DNA of 64,000 bases from Pseudomonas persica (GTDB taxonomy: Bacteria; Pseudomonadota; Gammaproteobacteria; Pseudomonadales; Pseudomonadaceae). Within the stretch, counting starts at the first letter, position 1, and the number at the start of each line of letters is the position of its first letter. This document shows positions 30,589 to 39,016 of this stretch, piece by piece. Made by a program: the position numbers and the translations under genes. The stretch covers positions 62,001 to 126,000 of the forward strand of contig NZ_OLKL01000018.1 of assembly GCF_900291015.1 (NCBI RefSeq), read 5' to 3'. Below the pieces are notes generated by a model. That model made no database searches. It was not told the DNA's origin and saw only the letters and a list, made by a program, of their open reading frames with translations.

Positions 30589-32022
30589 ATGAAGGACGTC
30601 ATCGAACAGTTACATGGACGCATCCTTGGCGCTGAACCTGCCCAGGCATTGGTGCAGGCGCAGGTCTATGGGGCATTGCTCTGGGCGGTGGACCTGGGGA
30701 TTTACGACGCCACCGCACTGGAGCGTCACCTGGTGGCCCAGTGCGCCAGCCAGGTCACGTTGCTGGCTGCCAGCAGCGTATCGCGCGGCTGCCTGCATGT
30801 GGTCAGCGAACCCTATATGCAAGGCGGCCACACCCGGCTGATGGAGCGCCTGGCGCACATGCACGAGGGGCCTGTGGACTTGCTGGTGGCACGCAGCGCC
30901 AAGCCGCAGGTGCTCGAACGCCTGGCCGGCTATTTCGCCCATATCGAGGTGGCGCGCGGCGATGACCCGTGCGCCCGGCTGCAGTCCATCGTCGACACCC
31001 TGGCGCAGTACGACAAGGTGGTGCTGCACATTCATCCGGACGACATCATCACCACCGTCGCCTGCGGCCTGCTGAAGCAGCAGCGTGGTGCCGCGCTGAC
31101 GGTGTACTTCGTCAACCACGCCGACCATGTGTTCAGCTTTGGCGCGTCGGTGGCCGATGTGTATTTCGAGATCAGCGCCTACGGGCACCACCTGGACAAG
31201 AAGAAGCACCTCACCTGTCAGAAGAGCTTCCTGGCGATCCCGATCGAGACCAGCGGCGCCAAAGCGCCGGACGCCGTGCCCACTCACGAGCGGATCAAGG
31301 TGTTCAGCGCTGCTTCGGCGGCCAAGTACAAGCCCCACGGCGGCCTGGACATGCGCCCGTCGATCACGGCGATTCTCGAGCGCTTCCCCCATGCCGAGTG
31401 CTGGATCATCGGCGCCAACCCGCTGACCAACACCTGGTGGTGGACAGTGAAGCTGCGTTACCCCAGGCGCTTCTTCATCCGCCGCCACCTGCCGTACAAG
31501 GACTACCTGGCCTTTGCGGAAAAAGCCGACTTCTACCTGGACAGCTACCCTATACCCGGTGGCACGGCGTTCGCCGAGCAGTTGCTCAAGGGCCGACGTT
31601 GCGTGGGGCTGGTGGCGCCGATCCAGGGCTACTCCCCCGCAGACAGCCTGAAGGTGGCCAGCGTCGACCAACTGCTGGCCAGCATCGCACAGCCCCGGCC
31701 CAGTGCCCCGGTGGTGGAGGCGGTGCAGCGAGTCAACTCGGTGGAGGCGGTGAAAGCACGTTACCTGGCCTGCATCGAGCGGGGCGAGTTCAGCGACAAT
31801 GAACTGGCAGCCATGTTGCCGTGGACGGGCAACCTCGATTTCATGAAACCGACAGGTAAGGTCACTAGCATGATCCCTGCGGATGTCTTCGACACCCTGT
31901 GCCGCATAGACACGAGCCTGGCGCGGCGAACTCTGCTTTCCTACGCCTGGGTGCCGAGAATCAAGCTCTTGATCAAGGTCACGCTGTTCCGGCTGGCCAG
32001 GCTGGCCAGAGCGCGAGGGTGA
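30589..32022 (+). CDS. Putative glycosyltransferase, GT-B-like, unclassified
   Basis: A 477-residue soluble protein that I cannot place in a named family. The C-terminal half has a segment like the nucleotide-sugar site of GT-B enzymes (YLDSYPIPGGTAFAEQLLKG, about 317-336), preceded by IKVFSAASAAKYKPHGG. The N-terminal half has LHIHPDDIITTVACGLL. A basic C-terminus (RIKLLIKVTLFRLARLARARG) may bind the membrane. It sits between wzx and wzy with a start 6 bases after wzx, so a repeat-unit glycosyltransferase is the best guess. Base composition becomes clearly more GC-rich from here on. Confidence 0.6.
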   Translation: MKDVIEQLHGRILGAEPAQALVQAQVYGALLWAVDLGIYDATALERHLVAQCASQVTLLAASSVSRGCLHVVSEPYMQGGHTRLMERLAHMHEGPVDLLVARSAKPQVLERLAGYFAHIEVARGDDPCARLQSIVDTLAQYDKVVLHIHPDDIITTVACGLLKQQRGAALTVYFVNHADHVFSFGASVADVYFEISAYGHHLDKKKHLTCQKSFLAIPIETSGAKAPDAVPTHERIKVFSAASAAKYKPHGGLDMRPSITAILERFPHAECWIIGANPLTNTWWWTVKLRYPRRFFIRRHLPYKDYLAFAEKADFYLDSYPIPGGTAFAEQLLKGRRCVGLVAPIQGYSPADSLKVASVDQLLASIAQPRPSAPVVEAVQRVNSVEAVKARYLACIERGEFSDNELAAMLPWTGNLDFMKPTGKVTSMIPADVFDTLCRIDTSLARRTLLSYAWVPRIKLLIKVTLFRLARLARARG

Positions 32023-33290
32023 GTGTGATCAGGATCTTTATCGGCGTGCTGTTCTGCCTGCTGTTCTTCAGCGACTTCGTCGTGTTGACGCTGGGGCTGG
32101 GCAGTGTGTTTGCCGGTTGGCGAGAAATGATCAGCCTGCTGATGATCACGTGGCTGCTGCTGCGGGCGCTGGCCAGCGTCACGGTGCGTGGCAGGGTCAA
32201 CCTCGAAGTCGGGCGGTGGTTGCTGGTCGTGCTGTTCTTTGCCTTCCTGTACCTGCTGTTCGGCGACCTGAGCGCATCGTCGGTGCGCATGTTCCGCGCA
32301 CTGGCTGTGCCGGTGTTCATTGGCATGGCGGTGGCCATCTGGGCCCAGGCGGTGTCGACCGAGCGGAAGCTGCGGCATGTGTACTGGTCAGTGCTGGCAA
32401 TGAGCGTAATCACCGGCCTGTATGCGTTGTATCAGTACCTGACCATCGCCTCGGCCGAGCAGTTCTGGTACTGGCCGCTGCTTGCCGCCAAAGGCTATGA
32501 GCTGCAACCCTACAACTCGATGCGTGACGGGCTGCCGCGGGTTTCCGGTTTCTTTACCGGCACGCTGGAGTTTTCTGCAGCCATCCTCAATACCGCCGCC
32601 ATGACCCTGGCCGTATTGCTCAGCGGGCGCAACTGGTCGTTGATCCGGCGCCTGCTGCTGAGTACTGCCTTCCTGCTGCTGTGCGGGCTGGTAGTGATCG
32701 GTTCGGTGCGCACGGCCTTGATCGGCCTGGTGTGCATCTGCTCGATGCTGGTGGCGGCCCGGATACTGCGCACGGCCTGGCTGATCTCGCTGTTGGGCTA
32801 TGTGCAGTTCATTGGCCTGACCGTGGCGATTTTCGTCTACCTGTCGATGGGCTACACCCAGGATTTGTCGGCGCTGGACCGCGAGCGCCAGTGGCTGCAC
32901 ATGTATGAGGTGCTGAGCGCGCACCCCATGGGCTATGGCTTTGGCGCGGTGGGACCGGGCCAGCAGCACTGGTTCGATTCGTTCTGGCTCAACCTGCTGG
33001 CCACCTGCGGTTGGGTCGGCCTGCTGATCATGGCCGGGTTGATCCTTTGGTATCACAAGCTGGTGACGATCATCGTCCGGGACAGGGCCCATGCCAGCGC
33101 CTGGAAAAACGGCTTGGGCAACTTCGTGATTGCCAGCTACCCGTTCTTCCTGAGCTCGTTCTTTTTCCAGTCCTATACGAACAGTGTTGTCCTCTACATT
33201 TTCGCGATCGTGGTGATGGTGATCATTGGTGAAAACAGAAGAACAAAAGTTGAGTCTGGCAGTCCTGATCGTTCTGTATCGGAAAACTAG
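32019..33290 (+). CDS. wzy: Putative O-antigen polymerase (Wzy/WaaL-like)
   Basis: A 423-residue integral membrane protein with about eleven helices and the Wzy_C/O-antigen ligase-like segment around SAHPMGYGFGAVGPG followed by WFDSFWLNLLATCGWVGLL. Location between wzx and glycosyltransferase genes favours polymerase over ligase. The GTG at 32019 overlaps the previous stop as GTGA; the open frame upstream to 31899 is out of context. The 3-prime end overlaps the next gene by about 60 bases. Confidence 0.75.
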   Translation: MSVIRIFIGVLFCLLFFSDFVVLTLGLGSVFAGWREMISLLMITWLLLRALASVTVRGRVNLEVGRWLLVVLFFAFLYLLFGDLSASSVRMFRALAVPVFIGMAVAIWAQAVSTERKLRHVYWSVLAMSVITGLYALYQYLTIASAEQFWYWPLLAAKGYELQPYNSMRDGLPRVSGFFTGTLEFSAAILNTAAMTLAVLLSGRNWSLIRRLLLSTAFLLLCGLVVIGSVRTALIGLVCICSMLVAARILRTAWLISLLGYVQFIGLTVAIFVYLSMGYTQDLSALDRERQWLHMYEVLSAHPMGYGFGAVGPGQQHWFDSFWLNLLATCGWVGLLIMAGLILWYHKLVTIIVRDRAHASAWKNGLGNFVIASYPFFLSSFFFQSYTNSVVLYIFAIVVMVIIGENRRTKVESGSPDRSVSEN

Positions 33291-34098
33291 CCAGGACTCG
33301 ATTGCCCTGCAGTCGCTGCTCGCCCAGCAGGCGCTGCTGCATGGTGAGGGTATAGACCTGCAGCTGTACGTCTGGAACAACTCCCCCGGCGTGGCGCAGC
33401 CGTGCCCGGGCGTGCGCTGGTACGAGGCGGACAACCAGCGGCTTTCTGTGGTCTACAACCAGGTTGCCGAACAGGCGTTTGCCGCCGGGGTCGACCTGTT
33501 CATGATTTCGGACGACGACACCAACTACTCGAACATCCGCCTGTCCAGCTGCCTGGCGCAGATCGGCCAGGTGCGTCGTGCGCCGGGTGGCGACCAGGTG
33601 GGCGTGTTCATGCCCCGGCTGGTCAGCCATGGGCAACTGGTCAGCCCCGGCAGGCGCTGGCTGTTCATGGGCCGTCTCACACCCAACGTGGCCGCCGGGC
33701 TGGTGGACTCGAAAAACCTGCTGGGCATCAACAGCGGCCTGATCTTCACCCGTGAGTGCTTCCAGCGCATGACACCGTTCTATGACGAGCGGCTGCGCTT
33801 CTATGCCACCGATACCGACTTTTTCATCCGCTACGAGGGGTATTTCCCCAAGGCTTGCGTGCTGGATGTGGAGATTGCCCATGACCTGTCCGAGCACAGC
33901 GCCGATACCCCCGAGCGTGCCTTGTTCCGTTTCGAGGAAATGATCCACGGGCTGCGTATCAGCTTCCATTCCCACGGCCTGCTGGAGCGCGGCCTGCTTG
34001 ACCTGTACCTGGTCTATGCGGCCATTCGCAAGGCGGTGGCTTACCGCCGTCCGGCCTTCGTCAAGGCCTTGTTTACCCAGGTGAGGGCGGTGAAATGA
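33229..34098 (+). CDS. Glycosyltransferase family 2 (GT-A)
   Basis: A protein of about 289 residues with a GT-A fold: N-terminal LAVLIVLYRK, a SDDDT metal-binding Asp motif near residue 95, and a later GINSGLIFTRECF region. Rhamnosyltransferase-like GT2 proteins look like this. The start is uncertain: TTG 33226, GTG 33229 and TTG 33250 are all inside wzy and none is ATG. The stop overlaps the next start as ATGA. Confidence 0.78.
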   Translation: MKTEEQKLSLAVLIVLYRKTSQDSIALQSLLAQQALLHGEGIDLQLYVWNNSPGVAQPCPGVRWYEADNQRLSVVYNQVAEQAFAAGVDLFMISDDDTNYSNIRLSSCLAQIGQVRRAPGGDQVGVFMPRLVSHGQLVSPGRRWLFMGRLTPNVAAGLVDSKNLLGINSGLIFTRECFQRMTPFYDERLRFYATDTDFFIRYEGYFPKACVLDVEIAHDLSEHSADTPERALFRFEEMIHGLRISFHSHGLLERGLLDLYLVYAAIRKAVAYRRPAFVKALFTQVRAVK

Positions 34099-34802
34099 TG
34101 CATGCCTTGCTCGAAAAGCTGGTGCTGCTGGTTAAAAAGCGCCCATTGGTGGTCGACCGGCGTATTTCGTCGGGCTACCTGCTGGGGTTGTTCGTGACCA
34201 AGCTGCTGATGGCCTGCCGCGGCGTGATTCGCCTGCGCCGGCGGCGCCTGGCGTTCATCGGCTCGGGGGTAACCCTGAAGGAAGTCGGCAAGATCGAATA
34301 CGGCCCGGGGCTGGTTATCGACCAGGGCTGTTTCGTCGATGCCTTGTCCAATGACGGCATCCGCTTCGGCACCGCCGTGTCGCTGAACAAGCACATCATC
34401 ATTGAATGCACCGGCAGCCTGGCCAATATTGGCAAAGGCCTGGTGATTGGCGACAACGTCGGCCTGGGCGCCGGTTGCTTCCTGGGTTGCGCCGGCGGCA
34501 TCGAGATTGGCAGCGACACCATCATCGGCAACTTCGTCAGCTTCCATTCGGAAAACCACAATTTCGAAGACCCGCTGCAACCTATCCGCCTGCAGGGGGT
34601 GAGCCGCCAAGGCATCAAGGTGGGCCGCAACTGCTGGATTGGCGCCAAGGTGACCGTGCTCGATGGCGCGGTGATCGAAGACGGCTGCGTGTTCGCTGCA
34701 GGGGCGGTGGTGGCTGCGGGGGTGTACCGCAAGAATTCGATTTATGGCGGCGTGCCGGCCAAGTTCATCAAGGCGCGCGTAGCGGAAGAAGGGGTGGCAT
34801 GA
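34095..34802 (+). CDS. Hexapeptide-repeat acyltransferase
   Basis: A 235-residue left-handed beta-helix acyltransferase of the WcaF/maltose acetyltransferase type. It has a basic N-terminal region, repeated hexapeptides (IGKGLVIGDNVGLGAG), HSENHNFEDP with the catalytic-type His, and IGAKVTVLDGAVIEDG. It probably O- or N-acetylates a sugar of the O-antigen. ATGA overlaps at both ends show tight translational coupling. Confidence 0.83.
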   Translation: MMHALLEKLVLLVKKRPLVVDRRISSGYLLGLFVTKLLMACRGVIRLRRRRLAFIGSGVTLKEVGKIEYGPGLVIDQGCFVDALSNDGIRFGTAVSLNKHIIIECTGSLANIGKGLVIGDNVGLGAGCFLGCAGGIEIGSDTIIGNFVSFHSENHNFEDPLQPIRLQGVSRQGIKVGRNCWIGAKVTVLDGAVIEDGCVFAAGAVVAAGVYRKNSIYGGVPAKFIKARVAEEGVA

Positions 34803-35890
34803 AAACGTTGCACTTTGTCCACCTGCTGAATGACTACAGCGGCAGCCCCCGGGTGTTGAACCAGACCATCACCGCGCTGCAGCAACATGGCGCCGACTGC
34901 ACGCTGCATGTGGGCAGCAGCGGCCACGGTGTGCTCGACGAACTGCAGGTACGCACCTGCAAGTTTGCCTACAAACGCTTCGACAACCGCTGGCTGACCT
35001 TGCTGGCGTATGCCGGCTCGCAGGTGGCGCTGTTCTTCAGCCTGTTGCGTCAGGTGCGGCCGGGGTCGGTCGTGCTGGTGAACACCATGCTGCCCTTTGC
35101 TGCCGCCCTGGCCGCCCGTTTGCGCGGTGCCAAGGTGGTTTACCACGTGCACGAAACCTCCATCCGGCCTGCGCTGCTCAAGGCGTTCCTGCGCCGGGTG
35201 ATTGCCGGCTGTGCCAGCAAGGTAGTCTACGTTTCGAAGTACCTGCAGGTACAAGAGGGTGTGGCCGGCGTGCCGGCGGTGACCGTGTACAACGGCCTGG
35301 CCGAGGGCTTCCAGCAGCAGGCGATGGCCACGCCGTACCAGCATTTGCACGACGGCCGCTTCAATGTGCTGATGCTGGCGTCGTTGAAGGGCTACAAGGG
35401 CGTGGACGAATTCGTCGCCCTGGCCACGGCACTGGCCGCGGACCCTGTGCTGAAGTTCACCCTGGTGCTCAATGCCAGCCCGCAGGAAGTGGATGCCTAC
35501 TTCGCCGGCAAGGCTCTACCGCAAAACCTCATGCTCAGCCCGGGCAGTGCCGAGGTTGCGAGGTTCTACCGCAATGCCAGCCTGGTGCTGAACCTGTCCC
35601 ATGTGGATGGCTGGGTCGAAACCTTTGGCCTGACCATTCTCGAGGCGATGGCCTTCGGCATCCCGACCATCGTGCCCCCGGTAGGCGGCCCGGTCGAACT
35701 GGTCAGCGACGGGGTAGAGGGTTACCAGATCGATTCGAAGAACCATGAACAACTGGTGCGCACCGTTGCGCGCCTGTCGCAGGACTCACAGGCGTGCCAG
35801 GCACTGTCCGAGCGCGCACGCAGGAAAGCGAGTGAGTTTTCCACTGCCAACTTTCAGAAAAATATCGTGATGGTGTTTGATGACCTATAA
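34799..35890 (+). CDS. Glycosyltransferase family 4
   Basis: A 363-residue GT-B enzyme. Visible marks are the N-terminal HFVHLLNDYSGSPRVLNQ, VYHVHETS, VTVYNG and the donor-site segment ETFGLTILEAMAFGIPTIVP with the EX7E-type glutamates. The ATG at 34799 overlaps the previous stop (ATGA); the longer reading from 34406 runs through the acetyltransferase gene. The sugar is unknown. Confidence 0.85.
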   Translation: MKTLHFVHLLNDYSGSPRVLNQTITALQQHGADCTLHVGSSGHGVLDELQVRTCKFAYKRFDNRWLTLLAYAGSQVALFFSLLRQVRPGSVVLVNTMLPFAAALAARLRGAKVVYHVHETSIRPALLKAFLRRVIAGCASKVVYVSKYLQVQEGVAGVPAVTVYNGLAEGFQQQAMATPYQHLHDGRFNVLMLASLKGYKGVDEFVALATALAADPVLKFTLVLNASPQEVDAYFAGKALPQNLMLSPGSAEVARFYRNASLVLNLSHVDGWVETFGLTILEAMAFGIPTIVPPVGGPVELVSDGVEGYQIDSKNHEQLVRTVARLSQDSQACQALSERARRKASEFSTANFQKNIVMVFDDL

Positions 35891-36989
35891 GATTGCAGTA
35901 ATTGGCACGGTAGGTTTACCCGCTCAATACGGAGGTTGGGAAACACTGACCGAACAATTGGTGCGCAACCTGCCGGGTGACTGCGAACTCACCGTTTATT
36001 GCAGTGCGCCCCATTACCCTCAGCGACCGAAGTTTTTCGAGCGTGCCCGGCTGGTCTACCTGAACCTCAAGGCCAATGGCGTGCAAAGCATCCCCTACGA
36101 CGTGCTGAGCATGCTGCACGCCTACCGCAAGCATGACCTGATGCTGATTCTGGGTGTTTCCGGCTGCATTGCCCTGCCATTCATGCGCCTGCTGACCCGC
36201 AAGCCGATCGTGGTGAACATTGACGGCTATGAATGGAAGCGCGCCAAGTGGTCCAACTTCGCCCGCTGGTTCCTGAAGTTGTCCGAAGCGGTGGCCGTGC
36301 GTTTTGCCCATGCGGTCATTACCGACAACAAGGTGCTGCAGGAATACGTAACCGCCGAATACAACAAGCCCAGCGAACTGATTGCCTACGGTGGCGACCA
36401 GGCCCGGTCCGGTGAGCCGACCGAGCAGGCCCGCCTGGCTTACCCGTTCCTTGCTGCGCCCTATGCCTTTACCGTGTGCCGCATCGAGCCGGAGAACAAC
36501 ATCCATGTCATTCTCGAAGCCTTCGCCGGCTCTGGCATGCCGCTGGCGATCATCGGCAACTGGAACCACAGCGAATACGGCGTGCAACTGCGCAAGCAAT
36601 ACGCAGGGGCAAGCAACATTCACCTGCTGGACCCGATCTACGACGTGGAGCAACTGAGCCCGCTGCGCAGCAATGCCACGGTGTACCTGCATGGCCACAG
36701 CGCCGGCGGCACCAACCCGTCGCTGGTCGAAGCCATGTGGCTGGGCCTGCCGGTGGTAGCCTTCGATGTGTCGTTCAACCGCGCTACCACCGAAGACCAG
36801 GCGCTGTACTTTGCCGACAGCACCTCGCTGCGCAACCACGCCCAGGCACTGTTTGCCGATGAAGGCGCGCGTGCGCAACTGTCCGTGCGGCTGCACGAAA
36901 TTGCCAACCGCCGTTACCGCTGGCCAGTGGTGGCAGAGCAGTACCGCAGCGTGTTCACCCGCCTGCTGGGCCGGGCGGGGAGAGGTTGA
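35880..36989 (+). CDS. Glycosyltransferase, DUF1972/GT4 type
   Basis: A 369-residue GT-B enzyme with the DUF1972 N-terminus (GTVGLPAQYGGWETLTEQLV), seen in rhamnosyltransferase-like enzymes of O-antigen loci. The C-terminal donor domain has AFTVCRIEPENNIHVILEAF and HSAGGTNPSLVEAMWLGLPV. The start at 35880 overlaps the previous gene by 11 bases; the stop shares one base with the next start. Confidence 0.84.
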   Translation: MTYKIAVIGTVGLPAQYGGWETLTEQLVRNLPGDCELTVYCSAPHYPQRPKFFERARLVYLNLKANGVQSIPYDVLSMLHAYRKHDLMLILGVSGCIALPFMRLLTRKPIVVNIDGYEWKRAKWSNFARWFLKLSEAVAVRFAHAVITDNKVLQEYVTAEYNKPSELIAYGGDQARSGEPTEQARLAYPFLAAPYAFTVCRIEPENNIHVILEAFAGSGMPLAIIGNWNHSEYGVQLRKQYAGASNIHLLDPIYDVEQLSPLRSNATVYLHGHSAGGTNPSLVEAMWLGLPVVAFDVSFNRATTEDQALYFADSTSLRNHAQALFADEGARAQLSVRLHEIANRRYRWPVVAEQYRSVFTRLLGRAGRG

Positions 36990-37978
36990 TGGCCGGGCAA
37001 GGCAACGCGCCAACGCCGGGTATCCTGGCCACTGGTGGAAGCGGTTTTGTCGGCAAGGCGTTGCTGCAGCGGCTTGCTGCCGACACACGCTGGGCGCCGC
37101 GTGCACTGGTGCGGCAACTGCCCGGCCAGCGGCTGGCTGGCGTCGATTACCGGCCATTCAGCGAGCTGGCGGCGGTAGATGTGGCGTCCGGGCATTTCGA
37201 GCAGGTCGACACCGTAATCCACCTGGCCTCCCGCGTGCACGTCATGCAGGAAACCGCCGCCGACCCGCTGGCCGAGTTCCGTCGGGTAAACGTGGAAGGC
37301 ACCCTGAGCCTGGCCCGGGCCGCTGCCCAGGCCGGCGTGCGGCGCTTCATTTTTGTAAGTTCGGTGAAGGTGAATGGCGAAACCACCGATGGCCGCCGGC
37401 CCTTCACCGCCGACGAGGCCCCCGCGCCTTCGGACCCGTACGGCATCTCCAAGCGCGAAGCCGAAGACGGTCTGCGCCAACTGGCGGCTGAAACCGGGCT
37501 GGAAGTGGTGATCGTACGGCCGGTGCTGGTGTATGGCCCGGGCGTGAAAGCCAACTTCCGCAGCATGATGAACTGGCTGAGCAAAGGCGTGCCGCTGCCG
37601 TTTGGCGCCATCCACAACAAACGCAGCCTGGTGGCGCTGGACAACCTGGTGGACCTGCTGGTGACCTGCATCGACCACCCGGCCGCTGCCAACCAGACCT
37701 TTTTGGCCAGCGATGGTCACGACCTGTCCACCACCGAACTGCTGCAACGGCTGGGCAACGCGCTGGGCAAGCCAGCCAGGTTGCTGCCTGTGCCCGCTGC
37801 CTGGTTGAAGGGCGCGGCCACCTTGGCCGGCAAGGGCGGGCTGGCTCAGCGCCTGTGTGGTTCGCTGCAGGTAGACATTGGCAAAACCCGTGAACTGCTG
37901 GGCTGGCAGCCGCCGCTGGATGTCGACCAGGCACTGCGGGCCACGGCCCTCAACTTTTTGAAAGAGCAAGACAAATGA
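36989..37978 (+). CDS. WbpV-like NAD-dependent epimerase/reductase (UDP-QuiNAc pathway)
   Basis: A 329-residue extended SDR with NAD motif TGGSGFVGKAL, active-site Ser, and YGISK (Tyr-x-x-x-Lys). Position upstream of wbpL and wbpM matches P. aeruginosa wbpV-wbpL-wbpM, where WbpV reduces the WbpM product to UDP-QuiNAc. A 4-epimerase role giving UDP-FucNAc is the alternative. GGGAGAGG precedes the ATG; overlaps exist with both neighbours. Confidence 0.77.
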   Translation: MAGQGNAPTPGILATGGSGFVGKALLQRLAADTRWAPRALVRQLPGQRLAGVDYRPFSELAAVDVASGHFEQVDTVIHLASRVHVMQETAADPLAEFRRVNVEGTLSLARAAAQAGVRRFIFVSSVKVNGETTDGRRPFTADEAPAPSDPYGISKREAEDGLRQLAAETGLEVVIVRPVLVYGPGVKANFRSMMNWLSKGVPLPFGAIHNKRSLVALDNLVDLLVTCIDHPAAANQTFLASDGHDLSTTELLQRLGNALGKPARLLPVPAAWLKGAATLAGKGGLAQRLCGSLQVDIGKTRELLGWQPPLDVDQALRATALNFLKEQDK

Positions 37979-38988
37979 CGGCATGGTGGCTTATTCCCTT
38001 GGTCGCGGGGGTATCCCTGCTTTTGACCGCAGCGCTGCGGCGCTACGCCCTGAACAAGCAGATCATCGACGTGCCCAATGCGCGCAGTTCGCACACCGTG
38101 CCCACTCCACGGGGCGGCGGTGTGGCCATTGTGCTGAGCTTTCTGGGCTGCCTGCCGCTGCTGGGCCTGGCCGGTGCAGTGCCGCTGTCGGCGCTGGTCG
38201 CCATCGGCGGGGCAGGGGCACTGATCGCGGTAATCGGCTTCATGGACGACCATGGCCACATCGCCGCCCGCTGGCGCCTGCTCGGCCACTTCGCCGCAGC
38301 CGCCTGGATGCTGTACTGGCTGGGCGGCCTGGCGCCGCTGCAGGTGTTCGGTTTTACCCTGGACCTGCAGTGGTTCGGCTACATCCTGGCCGCGCTCTAC
38401 TGTGTGTGGATGCTCAACCTGTATAACTTCATGGACGGCATCGACGGCATCGCCAGCGTCGAAGCGGTGACCGCCTGTCTGGGCATGGTGCTGCTCTCGG
38501 TCCTGGCCGGTGCACCGCAGCTGATGGCGCTGCCGCTGTTGCTGGCCGCGGCCACGTTCGGCTTCCTGTGCTGGAACTTTCCGCCGGCCAGGATCTTCAT
38601 GGGGGACGCCGGCAGCGGCTTTCTCGGCATCGTGCTGGCTGGCCTGTCGCTGCAGGCGGCCTGGGCCGCGCCGCAGCTGTTCTGGTGCTGGCTGATTCTG
38701 CTCGGCGTGTTCGTGGTCGACGCCACCTTCACCCTGATCCGCCGCCTGTTGCGCGGTGACAAGGTGTACGAAGCGCACCGCAGTCACGCCTACCAGTTCG
38801 CCGCGCGCCACTACGGCAAGCACCTGCCGGTGACCCTGGCGGTGGCCGCGCTCAACCTGTTCTGGCTGCTGCCGATAGCCCTGTGTGTACTGTTGTTGGG
38901 CCTGGACGGCGTGTGGGGCGTGATCATCGCCTACCTGCCATTGGCGTTTCTGGCCGTGCGCTGGCGCGCCGGTGAACTCGAACACTAG
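37975..38988 (+). CDS. wbpL: Initiating glycosyl-1-phosphate transferase
   Basis: A 337-residue polytopic membrane protein of the WecA/MraY (PNPT) superfamily, with DDHGHIAARW, NLYNFMDGIDGIA, GDAGSGFLG and the basic loop RRLLRGDKVYEAHRSHAYQ, all around catalytic Asp and His residues. WbpL starts both O-antigen types in P. aeruginosa by adding a QuiNAc/FucNAc- or GlcNAc-1-phosphate to undecaprenyl phosphate. ATGA overlap with the epimerase gene. Confidence 0.92.
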   Translation: MTAWWLIPLVAGVSLLLTAALRRYALNKQIIDVPNARSSHTVPTPRGGGVAIVLSFLGCLPLLGLAGAVPLSALVAIGGAGALIAVIGFMDDHGHIAARWRLLGHFAAAAWMLYWLGGLAPLQVFGFTLDLQWFGYILAALYCVWMLNLYNFMDGIDGIASVEAVTACLGMVLLSVLAGAPQLMALPLLLAAATFGFLCWNFPPARIFMGDAGSGFLGIVLAGLSLQAAWAAPQLFWCWLILLGVFVVDATFTLIRRLLRGDKVYEAHRSHAYQFAARHYGKHLPVTLAVAALNLFWLLPIALCVLLLGLDGVWGVIIAYLPLAFLAVRWRAGELEH

Positions 38989-39016
38989 CTAAAGTGATAG
39001 GAAGAAGGCAGTAGAC

